Assembly: GCF_002575655.3 (NCBI RefSeq)
Contig: NC_053037.3
Coordinates: forward strand, 144,781,207 to 144,845,206
DNA: 64,000 bases
Source: Aegilops tauschii subsp. strangulata
Lineage: Eukaryota; Streptophyta; Magnoliopsida; Poales; Poaceae
Direction of reading: 5' to 3'
Below, piece after piece: positions 43,913 to 57,024 of the stretch. The notes under the pieces were generated by a model. It searched no databases and was not told where the DNA came from. It saw only the letters and a list, made by a program, of their open reading frames with translations. The stretch's first letter is position 1; every line of letters starts with the position of its first letter. Made by a program: the position numbers and the translations under genes.

Positions 43913-46900
43913 TGATAACCCACAAGTACAGGGGATCGCAACAGTTTTCGAGGGTAGAGTATTCAACCCAAATTTATTGATTCGACACAAGGGGAGCCAA
44001 AGAATATTCTCAAGTATTAGCAGTTGAGTTGTCAATTCAACCACACCTGGAAAACTTAATATCTGCAGCAAAGTGTTTAGTAGCAAAGTAGTATGGAAGT
44101 AACGGTAACGATAGCAAAAGTAACAGTAGCAGTTTTGTAGTAATTGTAACAGTGGCAACGGTAAAGTAACTAAGCGAAGATCAATATGTGAAAAGCTCGT
44201 GGGCATTGGATCAGTGATGGATAATTATGTTGGATGTGATTCCTCATGCAACCGTTATAACATAGGGTGACACAGAACTAGCTCCAGTTCATCAATGTAA
44301 TGTAGGCATGTATTCCGAATATAGTCATACGTGCTTATGGAAAAGAACTTGCATGACATCTTTTGTCCTACCCTCCCGTGGCAGCGGGGTCCTATTGGAA
44401 ACTAAGGGATATTAAGGCCTCCTTTTAATAGAGTACCGGACCAAAGCATTAACACTTAGTGAATACATGAACTCCTCAAACTACGGTCATCACCGGGAGT
44501 GGTCCCGATTATTGTCACTTCGGGGTTGCCGGATCATAACACACAGTAGGTGACTATTGACTTGCAAGATAGGATCAAGAACTCACATATATTCATGAAA
44601 AGATAATAGGTTCAGATCTGAACTCATGGCACTCGGGCCCTAGTGACAAGCATTAAGCATAGCAAAGTGATGTCTACTACACAACCTTCTTCTTGTAGAC
44701 GTTGTTGGGCCTCCAAGTGCAGAGGTTTGTAGGACAGTAGCAAATTTCCCTCAAGTGGATGACCTAAGGTTTATCAATCCGTGGGAGGCATAGGATGAAG
44801 ATGGTCTCTCTCAAACAACCCTGCAACCAAATAACAAAGAGTCTCTTGTGTCCCCAACACACCCAATACAATGGTAAATTGTATAGGTGCACTAGTTCGG
44901 CGAAGAGATGGTGATACAAGTGCAATATGGATGGTAGATATAGGTTTTTGTAATCTGAAAATATAAAAACAGCAAGGTAACTAATGACAAAAGTGAGCGT
45001 AAACGGTATTGCAATGCTAGGAAACAAGGCCTAGGGTTCATACTTTCACTAGCGCAAATTCTCTCAACAATAATAACATAATTGGATCATACAACTATCC
45101 CTCAACATGCAACAAAGAGTCACTCCAAAGACACTAATAGCGGAGAACAAACGAAGAGATTATGGTAGGGTACGAAACCACCTCAAAGTTATTCTTTCTG
45201 ATCGATCTATTCAAGAGTCCGTAGTAAAATAACACGAAGCTATTCTTTCCGTTCGATCTATCATAGAGTTCGTACTAGAATAACACCTTAAGACACAAAT
45301 CAACCAAAACCCTAATGTCACCTAGATACTCCAATGTCACCTCAAGTATCCGTGGGTATGATTATACGATATGCGTCACACAATCTCAGATTCATCTATT
45401 CAACCAACACAAAGTACTTCAAAGAGTGCCCCAAAGTTTCTACCGGAGAGTCAAGATGAAAATGTGTGCCAACCCCGATGCATAGCTTCATGGGCGGAAC
45501 CCGCAAGTTGATCACCAAAACATACATCAAGTGGATCACGTGATATCCCATTGTCACCACAGATAAGCACGGCAAGACATACATCAAGTGTTCTCAAATC
45601 CTTAAAGACTCAATTCGATAAGATAACTTCAAAGGGAAAACTCAATCCATTACAAGAGAGTAGAGGGGGAGAAACATCATAAGATCCAACTATAATAGCA
45701 AAGCTCGCGATACATCAAGATCGTACCACCTCAAGAACACGAGAGAGAAAGATCAAACACATAGCTACTGGTACATACCCTCAGCCCTGAGGGTGACTAC
45801 TCCCTCCTCGTCATGGAGAGCGCCGGGATGATGAAGATGGCCACCGGAGAGGGATCCCCCTCCGACGGGGTCCTATTGGTGGCTACAGAGGCTTGCGGCG
45901 GCGGAACTCCCGATCTAGGTTGTTTTCTGGAGGTTTCAGTATTTATAGGAATTTTTGGTGTAGGTCTCACGTCAAGGAGGTTCCCGAGTCATCCACGAGG
46001 CAGGGGCCCACGCCCAGGGGGGTGCGCGCTCCCTCCACCCTCGTGGACACCTCGGGACTCTTCTGGCCCAACTCTTTTGCTCCAGAGGCTTCTTTTGGTC
46101 CATAAAAAATCATCAAAAATTGGCACGTCAATTGGACTCCATTTGGTTTTCCTTTTCTGCGAAACACTAAACAAGGGGAAAAACAGAAACTGGCACTGGG
46201 CTCTGGGTTAATAGGTTAGTCCCAAAAATAATATAAAATAGCATATAAATGCATATAAAACATCCTAGAGGGATAATATAATAGCATGAATACTTCATAA
46301 ATTATAGATACGTTGGAGACGTATCACAAAGTCATAGCAACATCAATCTCAGAACATAGTGGATACTAGGGATCGAGCCCTAACAAAACTAACTCGATTG
46401 CATGATAAATCTCATCCAACCCATCACCGTCCAGCAAGCCTACGATGGAATTACTCATGCACGGCGGTGAGCATCATGAAATTGGTGATGGAGGATGGTT
46501 GATGATGACGACGGCGACGGATTCCCCTCTCCGGAGCCCCGAACGGACTCCAGATCAGCCCTCCTGAGAGAGATTAGGGCTTGGCGGCGGCTCCGTATCG
46601 TAAAACGCCATGAATCTTTCTCTCTGATTTTTTTCTCCCCGAACGTGAATATATAGAGTTGGAGTTGAGGTCAATGGAGCCTCAGGGGGCCCACGAGTCA
46701 GGAGGCGTGCCCCAGGGGGGTGGGCGCGCCCTCCACCCTTGTGGACAGGGTGTGGGGCCCCTGATGTTGATTCTTTCGCCAGTCTTTTTTAAAATTCCAA
46801 AAATATTCTCCGTGAAGTTTCAGGTCATTCCGAGAACGTTTATTTCTGCACAAAAATAACCCCATGGCAATTCTGCTGAAAACAGCGTCAGTCCGGGTTA

Positions 46901-46979
46901 GTTCCATTCAAATCATGCAAGTTAGAGTCCAAAACAAGGGAAAAAGTGTTTGGAAAAGTAGATCGATGGAGAAGTATCA
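43913..46979 (-). repeat. 3' LTR of Sabrina-like element 1
   Basis: TGATAACCC..GAAGTATCA in plus orientation. Without the inserted solo LTR and TSD it is 1403 bp. The next plus-strand bases, ACTCCCCCAAGCTTAAACC, are the complement of a polypurine tract, which makes it the 3' LTR. GGCGCGCC lies at 46723-46730 and a minus-strand CTATATAT at 46649-46656. Confidence 0.85.
44668..46326 (-). mobile_element. Solo LTR inside the LTR of Sabrina-like 1
   Basis: 1659 bp, TGATGTCTAC..GACGTATCA in plus orientation, with the perfect TSD CAAAG (44663-44667, 46327-46331). On the minus strand it opens TGATACGTCTCCAACG and has TATAAATA at 45940-45947. The rest of its sequence differs from F1, E1 and E2, so it is another family sharing the same head. 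Confidence 0.88.
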
Positions 46980-48025
46980 ACTCCCCCAAGCTTAAACCTT
47001 TGCTTGTCCTCAAGCAATTCAGTTGACAAACTGAAAGTGATAAAGAAAAACTTCTACAAACACTGTTTGCTCTTGTTGTTGTAAATATGTAAAGCCAGCA
47101 TTCAAGTTTTCAGCAAAGATTATAAACCAACCATATTCACAATAACACTTAGGTCTCATGTTTACTCATATCAATGGCATAATCAACTAGCGAGCAATAA
47201 TAACAAATCTCGGATGACAACACTTTCTCAAAACAATCGCAATATGATATAACAAGATGGTATCTCGCTAGCCCTTTCTGAGACCGCAAAACATAAATGC
47301 AGAGCACCTCTGAAGATCAAGGACTGACTAAACATTGTTCATGGTAAAAGAGATCCAGTCACAGTTATACTCAATGTAAACTAATAGTAATGCATGCAAA
47401 GGACAGCGGTGCTCTCCAACTGGTGCTTTTTAATAAGAGGATGATGACTCAACATAAAAGTAAATAGATAGGCCCTTCGCAGAGGGAAGCAGGGATTTGT
47501 AGAGGTGCCAGAGCTCGAGTTTTGAAATAGAGATAAATAATATTTTGAGTGGTATACTTTCATTGTCAACATAACAACTGAGAGATCTCGATATCTTCCA
47601 TGCTACAAACATTATAGGCGGTTCCCAAGCAGAATGGTAAAGTTTATACTCCCCCACCACCAACAAGCATCAATCCATGGCTTGCCCGAAACAACGGGTG
47701 CCTCCAACTAACAACAATCCTGGGGGAGTTTTGTTTGCAATTATTTTGATTTGGTTTAAGCATGGGACTGGGCATCCCGGTGACCAGCCATTTTCTCGTG
47801 AGTGAGGTGCGGAGTCCACTCCTCTTGAGAATAACCCGCCTAGCATGGAAGATACAGACAGCCCTAGTTGATACATGAGCTATTCGAGCATACAAAACAG
47901 AATTTCATTTAAAGGTTTAGAGTTTGGCACATACAAATTTACTTGGAACGGCAGGTAGATACCTTATATAGGAAGGTATGGTGGACTCATATGGGATAAC
48001 TTTGGGGTTTATGGAAGTGGATGCA
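46980..48025 (-). other. 3' non-coding region of Sabrina-like 1, first part
   Basis: Polypurine tract complement (46980-46998), then AT-rich sequence collinear with 62703-63700 of Sabrina-like element 2 (CTAGCCCTTTCTGAGA, GGGACTGGGCATCCC, GAGAATAACCCGC). No gene seen. It is interrupted by E2 at ATGCA and continues at 55019. Confidence 0.7.
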
Positions 48026-49578
48026 TGATACCTCTCCAACGTATCTATAATTTTTGATTGTTCCATGCTATTATATATTCTGTTTTGGATGTTTAATGGG
48101 CTTTATTATACACTTTTATATTATTTTTGGGACTAACCTATTAACCGGAGGCCCAGCCCAAATTGCTGTTTTTTTGCCTATTTCAGTGTTTCGCAGAAAA
48201 AGAATATCAAACGGAATGAAACCTTCAGGAACGTGATTTTCGGAACAAACGTGATCTAGAGGACTTGGAGTGGACGTCAAGCAATCAACGAGGCCACGAG
48301 GCAGGGGGCGCGCCCTCCACCCTCGTGGGCCCCTCGTAGCTCCATCGACCTACTTCTTCCTCCTATATATACCTACGTACCCCGAAAACATCAGAACAGG
48401 AGCCAAAACCCTAATTCCACCGCTGCAACCTTCTGTACCCGTGAGATCCCATCTTGGGGCCTTTTCCGACGCTCCGCCGGAGGGGGCATCGATCACGGAG
48501 GGCTTCTACATCAACACCATAGCCTCTCCGATGATGTGTGAGTAGTTTACCTCAGACCTTCGGGTCCATAGTTATTAGCTAGATGGCTTCTTCTCTCTCT
48601 TTGGATCTCAATACAAAGTTCTCCTTGATTCTCTTGGAGATCTATTCGATGTAATCTTCTTTTGCGGTGTGTTTGTCGAGATCCGATGAATTGTGGGTTT
48701 ATGATCAAGATTATCTATGAACAATATTTGAATCTTCTCTGAATTCTTTTATGTATGATTGGTTATCTTTGCAAGTCTCTTCGAATTATCAGTTTGGTTT
48801 GGCCTACTAGATTAGCCTTTCTTGCAATGGGAGAAGTGCTTAGCTTTGGGTTCAATCTTGCGGTGCTCGATCCCAGTGACAGTAGGGGAAACGACACGTA
48901 TTGTATTGTTGCCATCGAGGATAAAAAGATGGGGTTTATATCATATTGCATGAGTTTATCCCTCTACATCATGTCATCTTGCTTAAAGCGTTACTCCGTT
49001 CTTATGAACTTAATACTCTAGATGCATGTTGGATAGCGGTCGATGTGTGGAGTAATAGTAGTAGATGCAGGCAGGAGTCGGTCTACTTGTCACGGACGTG
49101 ATGCCTATATACATGGTCATACCTAGATATTCTCATAACTATGCTCAATTCTATCAATTGCTCGACAGTAATTTGTTTACCCACTGTAATACGTATGCTA
49201 TCTTGAGAGAAGCCACTAGTGAAACCTATGGCCCCCGGGTCTATTTTCCATCATATTAATCTCCCGTCAACAAGCTATTTCTATTACCGTTTATTTTGCT
49301 TTCTTTACTTTTAGTCTCTATCATGAAAATACCAAAAATATTATCTTATTATCTCTATCAGATCTCACTTTTGCAAGTGGCCGTGAAGGGATTGACAACC
49401 CCTTTATCGCATTGGTTGCAAGGTTCTTATTTGTTTGTGTAGGTGCGTGGTACTTGAGCGTGGTCTCCTACTGGATTGATACCTTGGTTCTCAAAAACTG
49501 AGGGAAATACTTACGCTACTTTACTACATCACCCTTTCCTCTTCAAGGGAAAACTAGCGCAGTGCTCAAGAGGTAGCA
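48026..49578 (+). repeat. 5' LTR of E2
   Basis: 1553 bp. It starts TGATACCTCTCC, where the family has TGATACGTCTCC. It is shorter than the 3' LTR through small deletions (near 48210 and 48310). GGCGCGCC lies at 48307-48314 and TATATATA at 48364-48371. Confidence 0.9.
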
Positions 49579-49589
49579 AGAAGGATTTC

Positions 49590-49607
49590 TGGCGCCGTTG
49601 CCAGGGA
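49590..49607 (+). other. Primer-binding site of E2
   Basis: TGGCGCCGTTGCCAGGGA, one change from the sites in A and E1. Confidence 0.85.
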
Positions 49608-49775
49608 GTCTACGCACAAGTCAAGATATACCAAGTACCCATCACAAACTCTTATCCCTCGCATTACATTATTTGCCATTCGCCTCTTGTTTTCCTCTCC
49701 CCCACTTCACCCTTATCGTTTCATCCGCCCTCTTTTCCCTTCGCCTTTTTCTTGCTTGAGATATTTGCTGTCATT

Positions 49776-50606
49776 ATGTCTGAAATTGGGGAGGTTATCG
49801 GTGATAATAACATGGGAAACTTTGATGCTTTTGTTGATCCTGTTGAAGAACCACCTATTTTACATACTAAAAAGTTTCGAATCGATAGTGGTAATATTAT
49901 TGGAAAAGGGGTTATTCAAGATTTCTGTACCTGTGCCGGTGCTTTGCCCGCTATGGGTGGATCTATTCTTCATAGAACTAGTAGTCTCGCGGATGCCATA
50001 TCCTTGCTTATAGTTGAACTTGAAAGACAATTTATGCATATGCATCCTTGCATACAAAGAAATTTCTTAGAATTTTCCAATATTGAGCATTCTTCTGTTA
50101 AGCGTGCAGCTACTATCTTTTTGGCTCATGAGTTCAGATCTATAATAAAAGAAGCCAAAGAAATTTTTGCGCACTATAGGGTGGACGCTGGCCGACCTCC
50201 CATAGAGGCAATCCTCTTCAATCAAGAGGACATAATGCGTTTACAATCTTTAGATCATATTACTTTTAATGAAAACCTTAGAAAAAAGGTTCCTACTAAT
50301 GTTCTAGTTGAAAGAATTTCCAAACTTAATAATGATTTTGCTATCCTAAACAATGAGTTAGGATTTTCTCTTGAGCATAGGCTCATGACCTTCTGCCAAA
50401 AGAATGCTTATAATGATGACTTGGTTGTGCAATATGAAGGACCGAAGGAGAAACCCATACCTCCCGAGATTGATCTTGGGGACTTCTGTCCCATTAAATT
50501 TAGCCCTTTTGATTACTTCTGCTTGCCACAAAGAAAACTCGCTGCTGAACGTAGGGAATATGAGATGAGTTTTTGTGATTTATCTTATTATTATGGCAAT
50601 ACCTAG
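49776..50606 (+). CDS. ORF of E2, unknown function
   Basis: 276 codons, uninterrupted. The frame is open further upstream into the LTR, but the ATG at 49776 (MSEIGEVIGDNNMG) sits where E1's ORF also starts, after the same leader, so I take it as the start. The protein has an acidic N-terminus, a central region of amphipathic stretches (ADAISLLIVELERQF, NFLEFSNIEHSSVKRAATIF, EFRSIIKEAKEIFAHYR) and a C-terminal part with Cys and aromatic residues ending YYYGNT. I see no zinc knuckle, protease, nuclease or membrane segment and do not recognise the family. An open frame in an element whose LTRs have diverged is notable. It may be gag-derived or a helper protein of the parasite element; both are guesses. 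Confidence 0.65.
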   Translation: MSEIGEVIGDNNMGNFDAFVDPVEEPPILHTKKFRIDSGNIIGKGVIQDFCTCAGALPAMGGSILHRTSSLADAISLLIVELERQFMHMHPCIQRNFLEFSNIEHSSVKRAATIFLAHEFRSIIKEAKEIFAHYRVDAGRPPIEAILFNQEDIMRLQSLDHITFNENLRKKVPTNVLVERISKLNNDFAILNNELGFSLEHRLMTFCQKNAYNDDLVVQYEGPKEKPIPPEIDLGDFCPIKFSPFDYFCLPQRKLAAERREYEMSFCDLSYYYGNT

Positions 50607-51268
50607 ATCTATCCTTGCTTTTATGCCTAGCTAGGGGCGTTAAACGATAGCGCTTGTTGGGAGGCAACCCAATTTTTTTTAATTTTCTTGCTTTTTATTT
50701 CTGTTTAGTAATAAATATTTGATCTAGCCTCTGGTTAGATGTGTTTTTATGTTTTAATTAGTGTTTGTGCCAAGTGAAACCTATAGGATCTTCTTGGATG
50801 ATAGTTATTTGATCTTGCTGAAAATTCCAGAAACTTTCTGTTCACGAAAACAATTGTTAAAAATCACCAGAACGTGATAAAATACTGATTTCAATTGCAG
50901 TAGATCAATAAACAAATTATCTAGGCCGTCCTATTTTGGTAGGTTTTTCTGAGTTCCAGAAGTTTGCATTAGACACAGATTACTACAGACTGTTCTGTTT
51001 TTGACAGATTCTGTTTTTCGTGTGTTGTTTGCTTATTTTGATGAATCTATGGCTAGTAAAAGAGTTTATAAACCATAGAGAAGTTGGAATACACTAGGTT
51101 TAACACAAATATAAATAAAGAATGAGTTCATTAAAGTACCTTGAAGTGGTGTTTTGTTTTCTTTCGCTAACGGAGCTCACGAGATTTTCTGTTAAGTTTT
51201 GTGTTGTGAAGTTTTCAAGTTTTTGGTAAAGATTTGATGGATTATGGAACAAGGATTCGCAAGAGCCT

Positions 51269-51354
51269 AAGCTTGGGGATGCCCAAGGCACCCCAAGGTA
51301 AAATTCAAGGACAACCAAAAGCCTAAGCTTGGGGATGCCCTGGAAGGCATCCCC
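51269..51354 (+). other. Paired PPT-like hairpins in E2
   Basis: CTTGGGG 51272-51278 pairs with CCCCAAG 51291-51297, and GGGGATGCC 51331-51339 with GGCATCCCC 51346-51354. Confidence 0.6.
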
Positions 51355-51574
51355 TCTTTCGTCTTCGTCTATCGGTAACTTTACTTGGGGCTATATTTTT
51401 ATTCACCACATGATATGTGTTTTGCTTGGAGCGTCTTTTATGATTTGAGTCTTTGCTTTTTAGTTTACCACAATCATCCTTGCTGTACACACCTTTTGAG
51501 AGAGACACAGATGATTCGGAATTTGTTAGAATACTCTATGTGCTTCACTTATATCTTTTGAGCTATATAGTTTT

Positions 51575-51671
51575 TGCTCTAATGCTTCACTTATATCTTT
51601 TAGAGCACGGTGGTGGTTCTATTTTATAGAAATTATTGTTCTCTCATGCTTGACTTATAATATTTTGAGAG
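51575..51671 (+). other. Two hairpins with conserved TTCAC loop in E2
   Basis: TGCTCTA (51575-51581) pairs with TAGAGCA (51601-51607), and CTCTCA (51641-51646) with TGAGAG (51666-51671). Loops are 19 nt, as in E1; the second loop has TGCTTGACTTATAA. Confidence 0.65.
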
Positions 51672-53426
51672 TCCTATAAAACAGCATTGTAATTTTCTTA
51701 AATTGTGAAATTAGTCCTAATATGATAGGCTTCCAAGATTAGTAAAAACTTTTTTATAAGTGCGTTGAATACTAAGAGAAGTTTGATACTTGATGATTGT
51801 TTTGAGATATGGACGTAGTGATACTAAAGTTGTGCTAGTTGAGTAGTTTTGAATTTGAGAAATACTTGTGTTGAAGTTTGCAAGTCCCGTAGCATGCACG
51901 TATGGTAAACGTTGTGTAACAAATTTGAAACATGAGGTGTTCTTTGATTGTCCTCCTTATGAGTGGCGGTCGGGGACGAGCGATGGTCTTTTCCTACCAA
52001 TCTATCCCCCTAGGAGCATGCGCGTAGTGCTTGGTTTTTGATGACTTGTAGATTTTTGCAATAAGTATGTGAGTTCTTTATGAATAATGTTGAGTCCATG
52101 GATTATACGCACTCTCACCCTTCCATCATTGCTAGCCTCTTCGGTACCGTGCATTGCCCTTTCTCACCTTGAGAGTTGGTGCAAACTTCGCCGATGCATC
52201 CAAACCCCGTGATACGATACGCTCTATCACACATAAATCTCCTTATGTCTTCCTCAAAACAGCCACCAAACCTACCTATTACGACATTTCCATAGCCATT
52301 CCGAGATATATTGCCATGCAACTTTCCACCGTTCCGTTTATCATGACACGCTTCATCATTGTCATATTGCTTTGCATGATCATGTAGTTGACATCGTATT
52401 TGTGGCAAAGCCACCATGCATATTATTTCATACATGTCACTCTTGATTCATTGCATATCCCGGTACACCACCGGAGGCATTCATATAGAGTCATACTTTG
52501 TTCTAGTATAGAGTTGTAATCATTGAGTTGTAAATAAATAGAAGTGTGATGATCATCATTCATAGAGCATTGTCCCAAAAAAGAGAAAGGCCAAATAAAA
52601 AAAGGGTCCCAAAAAAAGAAAAAAAGAAAATAAAAAGGGGCAATGCTACTATCCTTTTTCCACACTTGTGCTTCAAAGTAGCACCATGATCTTTATGATA
52701 GAGAGTCTTTTGTTTTGTCACTTTCATATACTAGTGGGAATTTTTCATTATAGAACTTGGCTTGTATATTCCAATAATGGACTTCCTCAAATGCCCTAGG
52801 TCTTCGTGAGCAAGCAAGTTGGATGCACACCCACTTAGTTTCTTTTGTTGAGCTTTCATACATTTATAGCTCTACTGCATCCGTTGCATGGCAATCCCTA
52901 CTCCTTGCATTGACATCAATTGATGGGCATCTCCCTAGCCCGTTGATTAGCCGCGTCAATGTGAGACTTTCTCCCTTTTTGTCTTGTCCACATAACCCCC
53001 ATCATCATATTCTATTCCACCCATAGTGTTATATCCATGGCCCATGCTCATGTATTGCGTGAAAGTTGAAAAAGTTTGAGATTACTAAAGTATGAAACAA
53101 TTGCTTGGCTTGTCATCGGGGTTGTGCATGATGAGAGCATTCTTGTGTGACAAAAATGGAGCATGAACAAACTATATGATTTTGTAGGGATGAACTTCTT
53201 TGGCCATGTTATTTTCACAAGACATAATTGCTTAGTTAGTATGCTTGAAGTATTATTACTTTTATGTCAATATTAAACTTTTATCTTGAATCTTTCAGAT
53301 CTGAATATTCATGCCACAATTGAGAGAATTACATTGAAAATTATGCTAAGTAGCATTCCACATCAAAAATTCTGTTTTTATCATTTACCTACTCGAGGAC
53401 GAGCAGGAATTAAGCTTGGGGATGCT

Positions 53427-55013
53427 TGATACTTCTCCAACGTATCTATAATTTTTTATTGTTCCATGCTATTATATATTCTGTTTTGGATGTTTAATGG
53501 GCTTTATTATACACTTTTATATTATTTTTGGGACTAACCTATTAACCGGGGGCCCAGCCCAAATTGCTGTTTTTTTGCCTATTTCAGTGTTTCGCAGAAA
53601 AAGAATATCAAACGGAGTCCAACGGAATAAAACCTTCGGGAACGTGATTTTCGGAACAAACGTGATCCAGATGACTTGGAGTGGACGTCAAGCAATCAAC
53701 GAGGAGGCCACGAGGCAGGGGGCGCGCCTACCCCCCCCTCGGCGTGCCCTCCACCCTTGTGGGCCCCTCGTAGCTCCGCCGACCTACTTGTTCCTCCTAT
53801 ATATACCTACGTACCCCGAAAACATCAGAACAGGAGCCAGAACCCTAATTCCACCGCCGCAACCTTCTGTACCCATGAGATCTCATCTTGGGGCCTTTTC
53901 CGGCGCTCCGCCAGAGGGGGCATCGATCACGGAGGGCTTCTACATCAACACCATAGCCTCTCCGATGATGTGTGAGTAGTTTACCTCAGACCTTCGGGTC
54001 CATAGTTATTAGCTAGATGGCTTCTTATCGCTCTTTGGATCTCAATACAAAGTTCTCCTTGATTCTCTTGGAGATCTATTCTATGTAATCTTCTTTTGCG
54101 GTGTGTTTGTCGAGATCCGATGAATTGTGGGTTTATGATCAAGATTATCTATGAACAATATTTGAATCTTCTCTGAATTCTTTTATGTATGATTGGTTAT
54201 CTTTGCAAGTCTCTTCGAATTATCAGTTTGGTTTGGCCTACTAGATTGGTCTTTCTTGCAATGGGAGAAGTGCTTAGCTTTGGGTTCAACCTTGCGGTGC
54301 TCGAATCCCAGTGACAGTAGGGGAAACGACATGTATTGTATTGTTGCCATCGAGGATAAAAAGATGGGGTTTATATCATATTGCATGAGTTTATCCCTCT
54401 ACATCATGTCATCTTGCTTAAAGCGTTACTCCATTCTTATGAACTTAATACTCTAGATGCATGCTGGATAGCGGTCGATGTGTGGAGTAATAGTAGTAGA
54501 TGCAGGCAGGAGTCGGTCTACTTGTCACGGACGTGATGCCTATATACATGATCATACCTAGATATTCTTATAACTATGCTCAATTCTATCAATTGCTCGA
54601 TAGTAATTTGTTTACCCACCGTAATACTTATGCTATCTTGAGAGAAGCCACTAGTGAAACCTATGGCCCCCGGGTCTATTTTCCATCATATTAATCTCCC
54701 GTCAACAAGCTATTTCTATTACCGTTTATTTTGCTTTCTTTACTTTTAGTCTCTATCATAAAAATATCAAAAATATTATCTTATTATCTCTATCAGATCT
54801 CACTTTTGCAAGTGGCCCTGAAGGGATTGACAACCCCTTTATCGCGTTGGTTGCAAGGTTCTTATTTGTTTGCGTAGGTGCATGGGACTTGAGCGTGGTC
54901 TCCTACTGGATTGATACCTTGGTTCTCAAAAACCGAGGGAAATACTTACACTACTTTACTGCATCACCCTTTCCTCTTCAAGGGAAAACCAACGCAGTGC
55001 TCAAGAGGTAGCA
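53427..55013 (+). repeat. 3' LTR of E2
   Basis: 1587 bp, opens TGATACTTCTCC. GGCGCGCC lies at 53721-53728 and TATATATA at 53798-53805. Confidence 0.9.
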
Positions 55014-55998
55014 ATGCACAAGCAGTATTCCCGCTTAGTACAAGTGAAGGCTAGAAAAAGACTGGGAAGCGACCAACTAGAGAGCGACAACAGTCATGAA
55101 CATGCATTAAAATTAATCAACACTGAGTGCAAGCATGAGTAGGATATAATTCACCATGAACATAAATATCGTGGAGGCTATGTTGATTTTGTTTCAACTA
55201 CATGCGTGAACTTGTGCCAAGTCAAGCCACTTGAATCATTCAAAGGAGGATATCACCCTATCATACCACATCACAACCATTTTAATAGCATGTTGGAACG
55301 CAAGGTAAACCATTATAAACTCCTAGCTAATTAAGCATGGCATGAGAAACTATAATCTCTAATTGTCATTGCAAACATGTTTCATTCATAATAGGTTGAA
55401 TCAGGAACGATGAAGTAATCATATTTACAAAAACAAGATAGGTCGAGTTCATGCCAGCTTCTCTCATCTCAATCAGTCCATCATATATCGTCATTATTGC
55501 CTTTCACTTGCATGACCGAACGGTGTGGATAATAATAGTGCACGTGCATTGGACTAAGCTGGAATCTGCAAGCATTTAATATACAGGAGAAGACACGGTA
55601 ATATGGGCTATTTGTTAAATCAACAATAATGCATATAAGAGCCACTTCAACATTTTCATCATGATCTTCTCCTCTCGACCCCCAAAGAAAAGAAATAAAA
55701 CTATTTACACGGGAAAGCTCCCAACAAGCAAAAGAAGAACGAGAAATCTTTTTGGGTTTTCTTTTAGCTACTACTACTACAGGCATGAAAAGTAAACTAG
55801 CTAAAAGCTACATTTTTTTTGTTTTTTCTTAAGGTTTTTCAAACACACAAGAAGAAGCTTAGAAAAGAAAATAAACTAGCATGGATAGTACAATGAAAAA
55901 GTATGAGCACCGACAACTAGAATGAGTGTGTGAACATGAATGTAATGCCGGTGAGAAATGCGTACTCCCCCAAGCTTAGGCTTTTGGCCTAAGTTGGT
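55014..55998 (-). other. 3' non-coding region of Sabrina-like 1, second part
   Basis: It continues 46980-48025 across E2 and is collinear with 63700-64000 (CATGAACATAAATATC, GTGCCAAGTCAAGCCAC). At 55963-55995 the minus strand has CTTAGGCCAAAAGCCTAAG followed by CTTGGGGGAGT, a hairpin and PPT-like motif just after the extra ORF. No gene. Confidence 0.65.
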
Positions 55999-57024
55999 CT
56001 ATGGCCACGGCTGGCCTGGCGGATATCCAAAGTTGTAACTGGGGTCATACTGAGATGCAGCAGCTACTGCCTCAAGAGTTGCAGCTTGGAGGCGAGTTGC
56101 TTCCGTCCTCCTCTCATACTCGTTCGCCTCCTCCCTGGTTATGACATATCTCCCTTTTGCCTGAAAGTTAAAGAAAGTAGAATCTGGGAGGGCAACGTGA
56201 ACAGTGCACCGCCTGTCAAAGATTAGTCAGTACTTGAGGAACCATTCATTCCTCTCAATAAACTAATGGCGAATCATAGCATTATAATCTAAATAAGCAG
56301 GATGCAACTCCATATCATTTTCATGAATGGGTACCTCAAGATAATTAGCTAAACGAGTTGCATAAATGCCACCAAACTAATCTCCACTTATACTGTTATG
56401 ATGCAACCTTCGTGCAATGATAGCCCCCAAGTTATATTGTTTATCTCCTAATACTGCACTCTTGAGGACACTAAGATCTGGAACGCACATGTGAGAGGCT
56501 TCATCTTTACTGTTAATACATCTACCTATAAAGAGAGCAAAATAATGTATGGCAGGAAAATGGATGCTCCCTATGGTAGCTTGCGTGATCTCTCTAGATT
56601 CCCCCATAGTTATACTAGCAAGAAAGTCTTTATATTCATATTTGCGAGGTTCACTAGCATTGCCCCACTGCGGGAGTTTACAAGCAGTATTAAAATCTTC
56701 TAAGTCCATGGTATAAGATTTATCATAAAGATCAAATAGGACAGTGTGAGAATTGCGTGATGATGTAAATTTAAAACTTCTCACAAAGGAATCAGTTAGG
56801 TAGTAATATTGGGAGCACTTATCTGACATGAAGCCCTCAAGTTCAGCATTACCCACATACGCGTCAAATTCCTCTTTAATTCCTGCTTGGATCATAAAAT
56901 CTTCTGATGGCCATTCACAAGGCCGCACTTGAGCTTCCCTTGGTAGTTCATTGTCCGGCTCATGTATCGCGAGCTTTGGTGCTTGCTTCCTTGAGGAACC
57001 ACCTTGGTACATTTTCCTAAACAT
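55999..57024 (-). pseudogene. Athila-type extra ORF (envelope position), three stops
   Basis: From the ATG at 57024 (MFRKMYQGGSSRKQAPK) the frame runs 215 codons to a TAG at 56377-56379. It then continues in frame past further stops (near 56263 and 56233) to a TAG at 55999-56001 after YDPSYNFGYPPGQPWP. The whole is about 341 codons. Its body (EGFMSDKCSQYYYLTDSFV, LYDKSYTMDLEDFNTAC, HYFALFIGRCINSKDEA) looks like the plant retrotransposon protein found downstream of pol in Athila-like elements. I see no signal peptide or membrane segment, so an envelope function has no support here. Function unknown. Confidence 0.65.

Larger units (their letters stand above)
50607..53426 (+). other. 3' non-coding region of E2
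   Basis: 2.8 kb, collinear with E1 28718-31467: ACAGA/TCTGT doublet (50985-51014), PPT-like hairpin pair (51269-51354), TTCAC-loop hairpins (51541-51671), conserved 72-base block (51955-52026), A-rich stretch (52575-52640), polypurine tract. No gene seen; the frames here are short. Confidence 0.75.
48026..55013 (+). mobile_element. Complete non-autonomous Gypsy element E2 (Fatima-like)
   Basis: 6988 bp with the perfect TSD ATGCA (48021-48025, 55014-55018). LTRs are at 48026-49578 and 53427-55013, the primer-binding site at 49590-49607 and the polypurine tract at 53412-53426. One open 276-codon ORF and no pol. It is the same family as E1 by LTR, leader and 3' region. It lies in the opposite orientation to its host element, Sabrina-like 1. 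Confidence 0.92.
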
